Shown one piece after another: positions 50,555-59,391 of a stretch of 64,000 bases of DNA (position 1 is the first letter of the stretch; every line of letters begins with the position of its first letter). The position numbers were made by a program, and so were the translations under genes. Under the pieces are notes generated by a model, which saw nothing but the letters and a program-made list of their open reading frames with translations, had not been told where the DNA came from and did no database searches. The DNA is from DAOTEJ01 sp035454085. Lineage in GTDB: Bacteria > Pseudomonadota > Gammaproteobacteria > Burkholderiales > Burkholderiaceae_F. Location: contig DAOTEJ010000003.1 of assembly GCA_035454085.1 (NCBI GenBank), forward strand, positions 28,354-92,353, given 5' to 3'.

Positions 50555-51079
50555 ATGCTCATCCGCCCCGCTCGTGACACCGACCTCGCCGCCGTCCAGG
50601 CGATCTACGCGCACCACGTGCTCACCAGTTCCGCGAGCTTCGAGCTCGTCCCGCCGACACAGGCCGAGATGCGCAACCGCTACGAGGCGATCCTCGCCGG
50701 CGGCCACCCCTACCTGGTCGCCGACGAGGGAGGCACCGTGCTGGGCTACGCCTACGCTGGCCCGTATCGCGCCCGACCGGCCTACCGCCACACGGTCGAG
50801 GACTCGATCTACGTCGCCCCGTCCGCCGTGGGTCGCGGCGTGGGCCGCGCCCTGCTCGCGCGCCTGCTGGTCCAGTGCGAGGCCGGGGGCTGGAGCCAGA
50901 TGCTCGCGGTGATCGGCGACTCGGCCAACGCCGCGTCGATCGCGCTGCACTCCGCCCTGGGCTTCCGGCACGCCGGCACGCTCCACGCGGTGGGCTGGAA
51001 GTTCGGCCGCTGGATCGACAGCGTGCTCATGCAGCGACCGCTGGGCGCGGGCTCGGCCGCACCGCCGCTGCGGCCCTAG
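50555..51079 (+). CDS. GNAT-family N-acetyltransferase, phosphinothricin acetyltransferase-like
   Basis: A 174-residue GNAT enzyme. The acetyl-CoA loop is GRGVGRALL, and the sequence resembles the PAT group (YAHHVLTSSASFEL, YVAPSAVGRGVGRALLARL, HSALGFRHAGTLHAVGWKF). Members acetylate phosphinothricin, methionine sulfoximine or related amino groups; the natural substrate here is unknown. ATG 50555 is used because MLIRPARDTDLAA is the typical beginning. It overlaps the convergent TlpA-fusion gene by 4 bp. Confidence 0.9.
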   Translation: MLIRPARDTDLAAVQAIYAHHVLTSSASFELVPPTQAEMRNRYEAILAGGHPYLVADEGGTVLGYAYAGPYRARPAYRHTVEDSIYVAPSAVGRGVGRALLARLLVQCEAGGWSQMLAVIGDSANAASIALHSALGFRHAGTLHAVGWKFGRWIDSVLMQRPLGAGSAAPPLRP

Positions 51080-51888
51080 CGCAAGGCAGCCAGCCGCGCG
51101 CGCAGGGCGGCCTCGTTGAGCACGCCCACGTGGGCGCCGACCTGGCGCCCCTGCGCGTCGTAGAACACCGTGGTGGGCAGGCCCCGCGAGCCCAGCGCCG
51201 GGCCGAGCTGGGCAGCGGGGTCGAGCCAGACCTCTTGCAGCGCAAGGCGCTCGGTCAGCAGATAGCGCCGCACCGCTTCGGGTGACTCGCCCTGGTTGGC
51301 GAAGACGAAACGCACGCCGGGCTCGCGCGCCTGGGCGGCCGCCAGCACGGGCATCTCGGCCCGGCAGGGCGCGCACCAGCTTGCCCAGAGATTCACCACG
51401 AGCGGCCGCCCCTGGGCGATCTGCGCCAGTTGCGCCCTGCGCCCGCCCTCCAGAGCCGCGAGTTCCACCGGCGGCAGGCCGGCGCCGCGCGGAGCAAGCC
51501 AGGCACCCGCGCCCAGCCAGATCGCCAAGCCGAGCGCGGCGCCGGCCGCGGCGGGCAGCGCCAGGGCGCGGGCGCGCGCCGCGCGCCACAGCAGATACGC
51601 CGCCGCCACTGCCACGCCCGCCGCTGCCATCCAGCCACCGTCGCGCACGTCGAGCGCACTGAGCGGCGCGCTGCGATAGGCCTCGGCATGCGTGAGCACG
51701 AAGCCCAGCCGCGCGGCCACCAGGCCTGCCAGCGCGGCGCTGGTGATCGCGTCGGCGGCCGGCCCGGCGAGCTCGGGCGCGCGCCGCCGCGCCAGCCACC
51801 AAGCGAGGCCGCTGCCCAGCGCGATGCCCAGCAGCAGCAGCAAGGGGCCGAGCGGCAGGGCGAGCGGACCCAGCGCGACGGTCATCAT
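51076..51888 (-). CDS. membrane Lgt-like / TlpA thioredoxin fusion protein
   Basis: A 270-residue protein. The N-terminal half has about four hydrophobic helices that resemble the first part of prolipoprotein diacylglyceryl transferase (ARLGFVLTHAEAYRSAPL followed by DVRDGGWMAAAG). It is too short to be an active Lgt. The C-terminal half is a TlpA-type thioredoxin domain with the active site WCAPC (C172, C175) and the cis-proline segment GLPTTVFYD. It should be a periplasmic thiol-disulfide reductase held in the inner membrane, perhaps for cytochrome c maturation. Confidence 0.85.
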   Translation of the reverse strand: MMTVALGPLALPLGPLLLLLGIALGSGLAWWLARRRAPELAGPAADAITSAALAGLVAARLGFVLTHAEAYRSAPLSALDVRDGGWMAAAGVAVAAAYLLWRAARARALALPAAAGAALGLAIWLGAGAWLAPRGAGLPPVELAALEGGRRAQLAQIAQGRPLVVNLWASWCAPCRAEMPVLAAAQAREPGVRFVFANQGESPEAVRRYLLTERLALQEVWLDPAAQLGPALGSRGLPTTVFYDAQGRQVGAHVGVLNEAALRARLAALR

Positions 51889-51942
51889 CGCCGTGCCCGC
51901 CTCGCGCCGTTGGCCGGGAATCGCGCGGCCTGGTTCGGGCCT

Positions 51943-53949
51943 TCAGACATCGGGACCACGGACGTGCTCCAGCGCCTCGTGCGCGCTCTCGTAGATGTGG
52001 GCCGAGACGCCGCGGCGGCGCAGGGCACGCCCCAGCTTGGTTCGCAGGAAGCCCGAAGTCGTGTAGCGCGTCACGCCCCAGTAGTAGTCGCGCACCAGCT
52101 CGGCCACCATCGCGGCCCAGGCGTCCTCGAGCTCTGCAGCGAGGTCGAAGTGGTCGTAGTTGACGACGCCCCACACGCGGTGGCCGATCTGCGTCAGCCG
52201 CTTGCCGAGCTCGTCGCGCACCGCGGCGATGTCGGCGGCGCTGCGGATCGCCAGCCGCTCGAAGTTGATGAAGAAGAGGTTCTTCTCCTCGTCGAACGAG
52301 AAGCGCGCCGCCAGCGGCAGGGCCAGCATGCGCTCGCGCAGGCCCATCGGCCCGGGCGAGAAGATGGCCGAGTTCATCAGGCGTGGCGTGCCGCGCATGA
52401 TGGGCTCGAAGTCCATCTGCCCCAGGATGTCGCGTGCCAGATCGATGCCGGGAGCGATCTCCACCAGTTCCATGCCCTCGGGCACGAGGCGGAAGACGCA
52501 GCGCTCGGTCACGTACAGCACGGTCTGGCCGCGCTTGAGCGCCTGCTCGCCGCTGAAGGTGCGGTGCTCGACCTCGCGCACGAACTTGCGCGCCCCCACG
52601 TCGTTGACCGTGAGCTTCCCAGCCTCGATGCGCGCCTGCATGTCGCCCGCCGTGAAGGTGCCCACGAACACCACCTTCTTGGCCGCCTGCGAGATGTTGA
52701 TGAAGCCGCCCGCCCCCGCCAGCCGCGGGCCGAACTTGCTCACGTTGAGGTTGCCCTTCGCGTCGGCCTGCGCCAGACCGAGGAAGGCGATGTCCAGCCC
52801 GCCGCCGTCGTAGAAGTCGAACTGGTAGGGCTGGTCGATGATGGCCTGCGTGTTGACCGCCGCGCCGAAGTTCAGCCCCGAGGCCGGGATGCCTCCCACC
52901 ACGCCCGGCTCGGCGGTGAGCGTCATCAGGTCGATCACCTTCTCCTCGGCCGCGACCGCGGCCACCCCCTCGGGCATGCCGATGCCCAGGTTCACCACGC
53001 TGTTGGCGGCGAGTTCGAGGGCCGCACGCCGGGCGATGATCTTGCGCTCGCTCATCGCCATGGGCGCCACGCTCTCGGCGGGCACGCGGATCTCGCCCGA
53101 GAAGCCCGGGTTGTAGGCCTCGACGAAGGTCTGCATGTGGTGCTCGGGCTTCTCGGCCACGACCACGCAGTCGACCAGCACGCCCGGGATCTTCACCTGC
53201 CGCGGGTTGAGCGTGCCGCGTTCGGCGATGCGCTCGACCTGCGCGATCACGATGCCGCCGCAATTGCGCGCCGCCATGGCGATGGCCAGCGCCTCGAGCG
53301 TGAGGGCCTCGCGCTCCATGGTGATGTTGCCGTCGGCGTCGGCCGTCGTGCCGCGGACGATCCCCACGTCGATGTGGAAGCGCTTGTAGAACAGGTACTC
53401 CTCGCCGTCGATCTGCATCAGGCGCACGAGTTCCTCGGTGGTGCGCTGGTTGATCCGGCCGCCGCCCAGGCGCGGATCGACGAAGGTGCCCAGACCGATC
53501 TTGCTGAGGTGGCCCGGCTTGCCCGCGGCCGTGTCGCGGAACAGGTGCGTGATCACGCCCTGCGGCAGGTTCCAGGCCTCGATGCGGTTGGCCACGGCCA
53601 GGGCCTGCAGCTTGGGCACCAGGCCCCAGTGGCCGCCGATCACCCGCCGCACCATGCCCTCGTGGCCGAAGTGATTGAGTCCGCGATCGCGGCCGTCGCC
53701 CTGCCCCGCGGCGTAGATCAGTGTGAGGTCGCGAGGATGGCCCAGGCCCTGCGGATCGCCCTCGCCGCCGGCCAGATAGCGCTCCTCCAGGGCCACGGCG
53801 ATGCCTTCCGCGAAGCCGATGCCCACGAAGCCGCCCGTGGCGATGGCGTCGCCGTCGGCGATCAGCTGCACCGCCTCGGCGGCGCTGACGATCTTTCCCT
53901 TTTCGAAGGCGCGCAGGGCGCCCAGCAGTTCGCGGCCGTGAAGGCTCAT
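51943..53949 (-). CDS. acyl-CoA:carboxylate CoA-transferase with extended C-terminus
   Basis: A family I CoA-transferase with alpha and beta halves in one chain, related to propionate/acetoacetate CoA-transferases (YdiF type). The first half starts with VSAAEAVQLIADGDAIATGG. The catalytic glutamate is predicted as E347 in LTAEPGVVGGIPASG. At 668 residues it is about 130 longer than YdiF. The extra C-terminal part (ERMLALPLAARFSFDEEKN to the end) looks like a separate alpha/beta module of unknown role. GGAG precedes ATG 53949. It is divergent from the short-chain dehydrogenase; together they fit acyl-CoA or ketone body metabolism. Confidence 0.88.
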   Translation of the reverse strand: MSLHGRELLGALRAFEKGKIVSAAEAVQLIADGDAIATGGFVGIGFAEGIAVALEERYLAGGEGDPQGLGHPRDLTLIYAAGQGDGRDRGLNHFGHEGMVRRVIGGHWGLVPKLQALAVANRIEAWNLPQGVITHLFRDTAAGKPGHLSKIGLGTFVDPRLGGGRINQRTTEELVRLMQIDGEEYLFYKRFHIDVGIVRGTTADADGNITMEREALTLEALAIAMAARNCGGIVIAQVERIAERGTLNPRQVKIPGVLVDCVVVAEKPEHHMQTFVEAYNPGFSGEIRVPAESVAPMAMSERKIIARRAALELAANSVVNLGIGMPEGVAAVAAEEKVIDLMTLTAEPGVVGGIPASGLNFGAAVNTQAIIDQPYQFDFYDGGGLDIAFLGLAQADAKGNLNVSKFGPRLAGAGGFINISQAAKKVVFVGTFTAGDMQARIEAGKLTVNDVGARKFVREVEHRTFSGEQALKRGQTVLYVTERCVFRLVPEGMELVEIAPGIDLARDILGQMDFEPIMRGTPRLMNSAIFSPGPMGLRERMLALPLAARFSFDEEKNLFFINFERLAIRSAADIAAVRDELGKRLTQIGHRVWGVVNYDHFDLAAELEDAWAAMVAELVRDYYWGVTRYTTSGFLRTKLGRALRRRGVSAHIYESAHEALEHVRGPDV

Positions 53950-54102
53950 CTTCTTGCTCTCCAGTGTCCCAGGGCCCACTGTAGTGAGGTGCGCCCGGCC
54001 TTGCCAGCGCTCGGCGCAAGCGCCGGCCTCGCGAGCGACGCGCCCTTGCCGCAGGCCTAGAATCGAGCGCTTCCAGACCGACACCGCACCCGGGAGCACC
54101 GC

Positions 54103-54864
54103 ATGCAGATCCAGAGAAACCACGCTTTCATCGTCACCGGGGGCGCTTCGGGCCTGGGTGAGGCCACGGTTCGCCGCCTGGCCGGTGCGGGTGCGCAGGT
54201 GGTGATCGCCGACGTGCAGGTCGACAAGGGCGCAGCCCTGGCACGCGAGCTCAACGGTCGCTTCGTGAAGTGCGACGTCACCCAGGAGGCCGACGGCCAG
54301 GCCGCCGTGGCCGCGGCCCAGGCGCTGGGCGAGCTGCGCGGCCTGGTCAACTGCGCGGGCATCGCCATCGGCGAGAAGACGGTGGGCAAGGAAGGCCCGC
54401 ACGATCTGGCGCGCTTCGCCCGCGTGATCAACATCAACCTGATCGGCAGCTTCAATCTGATCCGTCTGGCTGCCGAGGCCATGAGCAAGCTCGAGCCCCT
54501 GGCCACCGGCGAGCGCGGCGTGATCGTCAACACCGCCTCGGTGGCCGCGTTCGACGGGCAGATGGGCCAGGCCGCCTACGCCGCCTCGAAGGCGGGGATC
54601 GCGGGCATGACCCTGCCCATCGCCCGCGACCTCGCGCGCAATGGCATCCGCATCGTGACCATCGCTCCGGGGCTGTTCGAGACGCCGATGCTGATGGGCA
54701 TGCCCGCCGAGGTGCAGGAATCGCTGGGCAAGCAGGTGCCCTTCCCCTCGCGCCTGGGCAAGCCCGCCGAGTATGCGCAACTGGTCGAGGCGATCGTCGC
54801 CAACCCCATGCTCAACGGCGAGACCATCCGCCTCGACGGCGCGATCCGCCTGCAACCCAAATAG
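54103..54864 (+). CDS. short-chain dehydrogenase, 3-hydroxyacyl-CoA dehydrogenase type-2-like
   Basis: A 253-residue SDR enzyme. The NAD-binding motif is TGGASGLG, the NAG motif is NCAGIA, and the catalytic Tyr and Lys are in YAASKAG with Ser in VNTASVAAF. The sequence around IVTIAPGLFETPML is typical of the HSD17B10 / 3-hydroxy-2-methylbutyryl-CoA dehydrogenase group. It is divergent from the CoA-transferase gene with 153 bp between starts. The substrate is inferred from the family. Confidence 0.9.
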   Translation: MQIQRNHAFIVTGGASGLGEATVRRLAGAGAQVVIADVQVDKGAALARELNGRFVKCDVTQEADGQAAVAAAQALGELRGLVNCAGIAIGEKTVGKEGPHDLARFARVININLIGSFNLIRLAAEAMSKLEPLATGERGVIVNTASVAAFDGQMGQAAYAASKAGIAGMTLPIARDLARNGIRIVTIAPGLFETPMLMGMPAEVQESLGKQVPFPSRLGKPAEYAQLVEAIVANPMLNGETIRLDGAIRLQPK

Positions 54865-54921
54865 CCCGTCGCCGTCGCAGCGCTCGGGCCCGTTCCCTTC
54901 GATCACCTCTCAGGACACTCC

Positions 54922-56718
54922 GTGAAACTCTCGCCCACCCGCACCGCCCTGGCCGTCGTGGCCGCACTCACGCTGGCCGCGCCCGCCTGGGCGCAGGCGC
55001 CGTCGCAGCCCGAGGCTGCGTCGGGCTTCGCCACCAAGCGGGCCGTGCAGGCGCACAAGTTCATGGTCGCCTCGGCCAATCCGCTCGCCACCGACGCGGG
55101 CTACGAGATGCTCAAGCGCGGCGGCAGCGCGGTGGACGCCGCGATCGCCGTGCAGCTCGTGCTGACGCTGGTCGAGCCGCAGAGCTCGGGCATCGGCGGC
55201 GGCGCCTTCATGCTGTTCTTCGACAATCGGAAGGACACGGTCACCGCCATCGACGGCCGCGAGACCGCGCCCGCCGCCGCCACCGACGCGCTCTTCCTCG
55301 GCCCCGACGGCAAGCCGCTGGCCTTCTACGAAGGGGTGGTCGGTGGCCGGTCGGTGGGGGTGCCGGGCGTGGTGCGCCTGATGGAGTTGGCGCACGCGCA
55401 GTACGGCAAGCTGCCCTGGGCCGATCTGTTCGCTCCCGCCATCCGGCTCGCCACCGACGGCTTTGCGGTGAGTCCGCGCCTTAACGCCCTGCTCGCCAGT
55501 GAACAGCATCTGAAGAAGGACCCGGTGGCGGCGCGCTACTTCTACGACGCCGAAGGCAAGCCGCGCGCGGTGGGCAGCGTGCTCAAGAACCCGGAGCTCG
55601 CCGCCACGCTCAAGACGCTCGCCAGCGAGGGCGCCTCGGCCTTCTACCGCGGCCCCATCGCGAAGGACATCGTCGCCAAGGTGCAGGGCCACCCCAGCAA
55701 TCCGGGCAAGTTGAGCCTCTACGACATGGTGTTCTACGCGCCCAAGCAGCGTCAGGCCCTGTGCAGCGACTACCGCCAGTGGACCGTGTGCGGCATGCCG
55801 CCGCCTTCCTCGGGCGGAATCGCGGTGGCGCAGATCCTGGGCATCGTGCAGGGCAGCGACATCGCCCGCGCCAAGCCCACGCGCCAGGCCGACGGCACCT
55901 ACGCGCCCGACGCCAAGGCCGTGCACCTGTTCTCGGAAGCGGGGCGGCTGGCGTTTGCCGACCGCGGGCTGTACGTGGCCGATCCGGACTTCGTCGCCAT
56001 TCCCGCGGGCCTGACCGCGCCCGCCTACCTCAAGGAGCGCGCCGCGCTGATCGGCGACAAGAGCATGGGCCGCGCCACGCCGGGCGACCCGGGCAGACTC
56101 AAGACCAGCCGCGCGCCCGACCAGTCGCCCGAGCTGCCTTCGACCTCGCATATCTCGGTGGTCGATGCCGCGGGCAATGCGGTGTCGATGACCACCTCGA
56201 TCGAGGACCAGTTCGGCGCGCGCCAGATGGTGCGTGGCTTCCTGCTCAACAACCAGCTCACCGACTTCTCGTTCGTGTCCTCGGAGAACGGCAAGCCGGT
56301 GGCCAACCGCGTGCAGCCGGGCAAGCGGCCGCGCTCCTCGATGGCCCCGACCCTGGTGTTCGGCAAGGGCAGGAAGCCGGGCGAGCTCGGCGAACTGGTG
56401 CTGGTGACGGGCTCGCCGGGCGGCTCGCAGATCATCGGCTACGTGGCCCGCACCCTGCTGGGCACGCTGGATTGGGAGCTCGACATCCAGCAGGCGATCT
56501 CCATGCCCAACTACGGCAGCCGCAACGGCCCCACCGAGGTCGAGAAGGGGCGCATGCCCGCGGCGGTGGTGGAGGGCCTCAAGGCACGCGGCCACGAGGT
56601 GCGCGAGATCGACATGACCAGCGGCATCCAGGGCATCGCACGCAGCACGGCCAAGGGCAAGACCGTGCTCACCGGCGGCGCCGACCCGCGCCGCGAGGGC
56701 ACGGTACGCGGCGACTGA
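54922..56718 (+). CDS. ggt: gamma-glutamyltransferase
   Basis: A periplasmic N-terminal nucleophile hydrolase that cleaves gamma-glutamyl bonds, mainly of glutathione. It has a signal peptide (AVVAALTLAAPAWAQ). It should cut itself before T408 in PSTSHISVVD. Substrate-site segments SSGIGGGAFML, GMPPPSSGG and VTGSPGG are intact. It has 598 residues and starts at GTG 54922. It stands 57 bp after the SDR gene and 27 bp before a small gene. Confidence 0.96.
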   Translation: MKLSPTRTALAVVAALTLAAPAWAQAPSQPEAASGFATKRAVQAHKFMVASANPLATDAGYEMLKRGGSAVDAAIAVQLVLTLVEPQSSGIGGGAFMLFFDNRKDTVTAIDGRETAPAAATDALFLGPDGKPLAFYEGVVGGRSVGVPGVVRLMELAHAQYGKLPWADLFAPAIRLATDGFAVSPRLNALLASEQHLKKDPVAARYFYDAEGKPRAVGSVLKNPELAATLKTLASEGASAFYRGPIAKDIVAKVQGHPSNPGKLSLYDMVFYAPKQRQALCSDYRQWTVCGMPPPSSGGIAVAQILGIVQGSDIARAKPTRQADGTYAPDAKAVHLFSEAGRLAFADRGLYVADPDFVAIPAGLTAPAYLKERAALIGDKSMGRATPGDPGRLKTSRAPDQSPELPSTSHISVVDAAGNAVSMTTSIEDQFGARQMVRGFLLNNQLTDFSFVSSENGKPVANRVQPGKRPRSSMAPTLVFGKGRKPGELGELVLVTGSPGGSQIIGYVARTLLGTLDWELDIQQAISMPNYGSRNGPTEVEKGRMPAAVVEGLKARGHEVREIDMTSGIQGIARSTAKGKTVLTGGADPRREGTVRGD

Positions 56719-56745
56719 CGCCGCCCAGACAAGCGAGGACGACTC

Positions 56746-56994
56746 ATGGACGCCGAATGGATCCTGGCCACGCTCAACGACGCGCTGGCCCAGCTGCACG
56801 AGACAATCGCCGCGATCGACGGCGCGCCCGAGGCGGTGGAAGAACTGCTGCCCGAACTGCTGCCGGCGGTCTACGCCAAGCTCAACTACGCCTGGAACAG
56901 CCGCGAGCTCGGCCCCGAGGCGCTCGATCAGCTCGATCACGACGCGCTCGTGGCCTGGCCCGAGGCATTCCCCTTCGGGCGAGGCGCTGGCTAG
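56746..56994 (+). CDS. small acidic hypothetical protein
   Basis: An 82-residue protein, strongly acidic, probably all-helical, with the central segment ELLPAVYAKLNYAWNSRELG. I do not recognise it. GAGG before the ATG and its position between ggt and the peroxiredoxin, with short gaps of 27 and 52 bp, support a real gene. It has no signal peptide or membrane helix. Confidence 0.7.
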   Translation: MDAEWILATLNDALAQLHETIAAIDGAPEAVEELLPELLPAVYAKLNYAWNSRELGPEALDQLDHDALVAWPEAFPFGRGAG

Positions 56995-57046
56995 ACTTGC
57001 GCCCACCTCCCCCGCTGCACCACCCACTCAACCCACAGGAGCCATC

Positions 57047-57550
57047 ATGACCATCGCGGTCGGCGACACGCTGCCGGAAGGCACGCTGCAGGAGTTCATC
57101 GAAGTCGAGGGCAACGGCTGCTCACTCGGGCCCAACAGCTTCAAGCTGCCCGACATCGCGCGCGGCAAGAAGATCGTGATCTTCGGCCTGCCGGGGGCCT
57201 ACACCCCCACCTGCTCGGCGCAGCACGTGCCCAGCTACCTGAGGCACTACGACGCGCTCAAGGCCCGCGGCGTGGACGAGATCTGGTGCATGTCGGTCAA
57301 CGACGCCTTCGTGATGGGCGCCTGGGGCCGCGACCAGAAGGCGGGCGGCAAGGTGCGCATGATGGCCGACGGCTCGGCCGACTACACCCGCAAGCTCGGC
57401 CTGGAGCTCGACCTCACCGCGCGTGGCCTGGGCATGCGCTGCCAGCGCTTCGTCATGATCGTCGACAACGGCGTGGTGACGCGCCTGCACGTTGAAGCGC
57501 CTGGCAAGTACGAGGTGTCGAGCGCCGAGGCAGTGCTGGAAAAGCTCTGA
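57047..57550 (+). CDS. peroxiredoxin, Prx5 type
   Basis: A 167-residue thiol peroxidase. The peroxidatic cysteine is in LPGAYTPTCSAQHVPSY, the signature of the Prx5/AhpE-like group that is often reduced by glutaredoxin or glutathione. The C-terminal segment MRCQRFVMIVDNG has a further cysteine. A gamma-glutamyltransferase lies two genes upstream, so a glutathione link is possible. Confidence 0.94.
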   Translation: MTIAVGDTLPEGTLQEFIEVEGNGCSLGPNSFKLPDIARGKKIVIFGLPGAYTPTCSAQHVPSYLRHYDALKARGVDEIWCMSVNDAFVMGAWGRDQKAGGKVRMMADGSADYTRKLGLELDLTARGLGMRCQRFVMIVDNGVVTRLHVEAPGKYEVSSAEAVLEKL

Positions 57551-57608
57551 GGCACGGCGGCTGCGCCGCCTCAACTCCGTCGCGACCTTGCCCCAACCCC
57601 GCCCCAAA

Positions 57609-57636
57609 ACGCCGCGCCCTGCGCGGCGTCTTGCTT
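57609..57636 (+). terminator. probable terminator after the peroxiredoxin gene
   Basis: ACGCCGCGC, loop CCT and GCGCGGCGT followed by CTTGCTT. The stem is strong and the U-tract weak. Confidence 0.65.
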
Positions 57637-57670
57637 AGTGCTTCGGGTCTAGCGCCCGAGTGCGTCGCGC

Positions 57671-57709
57671 AAGAAAAAGCCGCCGTGCGGCAACTGCCAC
57701 ACGGCGGCT
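57671..57709 (-). terminator. intrinsic terminator of the glutaminase-MFS operon
   Basis: On the minus strand AGCCGCCGTG (57709-57700), a 12-nt loop and CACGGCGGCT (57687-57678) are followed by TTTTCTT. It starts 19 bp after the MFS stop. Confidence 0.88.
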
Positions 57710-57727
57710 AGGAAGGTGAAGCCTGCG

Positions 57728-59365
57728 TCAGGCCGGCTTGCCCCCGGATTGCGGCTGCGGCTGCGGGCCGGGCGGCACCTCGCCGGGGCGATACGCCGGC
57801 AGCATGCGTACCGGCACGATCATCAGCAGCGCAATCATGCTCAGGATCAGGAAGGTGAGCTTCAGAGCGCGCAGCCGCGCCTCGGCGTTGACCTGCGCCG
57901 CCGCCTTGACCTGCTCCGGCGTGGCGGTGGTGCGGGCCAACGTGGCTTCGAGCCGCTCGTTGTTGACGAAGGTGGCGTTGTTCAGGTCCACCTGGGCCAC
58001 CAGGCTCGGCGGCAGTTCCGGGTGGTCGACGACCGCCTGCTTGATGTTCGCCGACAGGAAGCCCACGGCCAGGGCACCGGCGATGGCGGTGCCCACCCCC
58101 GCGGAGAGGTTGTTCACCGTGCCACGCAGCGCCCCCACGTCGCCCGCCAGTTCCTTGGGCGAGGAGGTGACCAGCACGTTGAACAGCAGCGTCACGAGCG
58201 CACCCTGCCCGAGGCCGACGGTGACCAGACCGAGCACCACCAGCAGGTTCGACCATTCGTTGAACATCACGAAGGCCAGGATCGCCATGCCGACCGCCAC
58301 CAGGGCGAAGGAATAGCGGGCGATCTGCTGCGGCGTGTGGGACTGGTAGAAGCGCACCACCAGCATCGCGGCGGTGAAGACCGCCAGCTGGTAGGGGATC
58401 ATCGCCACCGCGGTGTCGAAGCTCGAGCGGCCCTGCACCATCTGGATGTACAGCGGGCTCAGGAAGGTCATCGCGTTGCCGAGGATGACGATCATCGCCA
58501 TCGCGAAGGCGGCCCCGCGCTCCTGCCGCGAATCCAGCACTTCCAGCGACAGCAGCGGGGTGAGCTTCGCGGCCTGGCGGCGCTGGGTCCAGGCCACGAA
58601 CAGCTGCATGGCGATCACGCCGACCACGATCATCACCGGCGCGGGCGACAGGCCCAGGATGCTGAAGGGCGCGTTGGGACCGGACAAGGTCAGGCCCCAG
58701 CGGTTGAGGTTGTTGAATCCGAAGCTGATGAGGATGATGGCAGAGGCCGCGAGCACGACCCCGACCATGTCGATCTTCGTTCCCGGCAGCGGCGGCACCG
58801 GCTTGAGCTTGAAGGACAGCAGCAGCGTGAGGGCGGTGAACGGAATCACCAGGCCGAACGCGTAGCGCCAGCTGAACAGGTCGCCGATCACCCCGGCCAT
58901 GAAGAAGGCGGTCACCGTGGCTGCCGCCTGCACCGACCCCAACATTCCTAAGCAAGTGGCCTGCTGTTTGCCTCGGTAGTTGTTGGCGATCAGCACCACC
59001 AGGGTGGGAACGATCACCGATGCGGCCAGACCCGCCATCAGCTGGGCCAGGATCAGGACGGTGGCGTTGGGCGCAAAGGTCACCAGGGCCACGGCGATCA
59101 GCAGCGCCAGCGTCGCGGCGCGAAACACCTTCAGGGACCCGAACATCTGCCCGAGCTTGGCGCCGAGCATGATGAAGCCCGCCACGCCCAGCGAATAGGC
59201 CACGATCGCCGTGCCCACCGTGGTCGGAGCCACGTTGAACTCGGCCACGATGCCGCCGATGGACACCGGCAGGGCATTGATGTTCAGAGACATCTGGGTC
59301 TGGCCCATGCCGATGACGAACATCGGCAGCCAGGATTGCTTCACATCGTCGTCAGTCGTGCTCAT
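57728..59365 (-). CDS. MFS transporter, DHA2 (14-helix) drug:H+ antiporter type
   Basis: A 545-residue inner-membrane transporter with about 14 helices. The early motif GAKLGQMFGSLKVFRAATLAL is the MFS loop 2-3 signature, and VGSLFxWRYAF-like sequence (GVIGDLFSWRYAFGLVIP) marks the DHA2 group. A charged loop between the last helices and a Pro/Gln-rich tail follow. Substrate unknown. It starts 26 bp after the glutaminase gene on the same strand, so the two are probably cotranscribed. That hints at export of a product connected with glutamine or ammonia handling. Confidence 0.88.
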   Translation of the reverse strand: MSTTDDDVKQSWLPMFVIGMGQTQMSLNINALPVSIGGIVAEFNVAPTTVGTAIVAYSLGVAGFIMLGAKLGQMFGSLKVFRAATLALLIAVALVTFAPNATVLILAQLMAGLAASVIVPTLVVLIANNYRGKQQATCLGMLGSVQAAATVTAFFMAGVIGDLFSWRYAFGLVIPFTALTLLLSFKLKPVPPLPGTKIDMVGVVLAASAIILISFGFNNLNRWGLTLSGPNAPFSILGLSPAPVMIVVGVIAMQLFVAWTQRRQAAKLTPLLSLEVLDSRQERGAAFAMAMIVILGNAMTFLSPLYIQMVQGRSSFDTAVAMIPYQLAVFTAAMLVVRFYQSHTPQQIARYSFALVAVGMAILAFVMFNEWSNLLVVLGLVTVGLGQGALVTLLFNVLVTSSPKELAGDVGALRGTVNNLSAGVGTAIAGALAVGFLSANIKQAVVDHPELPPSLVAQVDLNNATFVNNERLEATLARTTATPEQVKAAAQVNAEARLRALKLTFLILSMIALLMIVPVRMLPAYRPGEVPPGPQPQPQSGGKPA

Positions 59366-59391
59366 GTTTTCTTCCTATGCTCCAGGGGAGT

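Noticed and set aside
52090..54060. Long plus-strand frame opposite the CoA-transferase
   Set aside because: Low-complexity shadow frame. The minus-strand gene has clear CoA-transferase motifs.
53950..54906. Upstream in-frame extension of the CoA-transferase to 54906
   Set aside because: It would run antisense through the SDR gene and lacks conserved residues. ATG 53949 has a ribosome-binding site and the family start.
57609..57709. The two neighbouring GC-rich hairpins as a CRISPR or repeat element
   Set aside because: They are different sequences with U-tracts on opposite strands and are explained as facing terminators.
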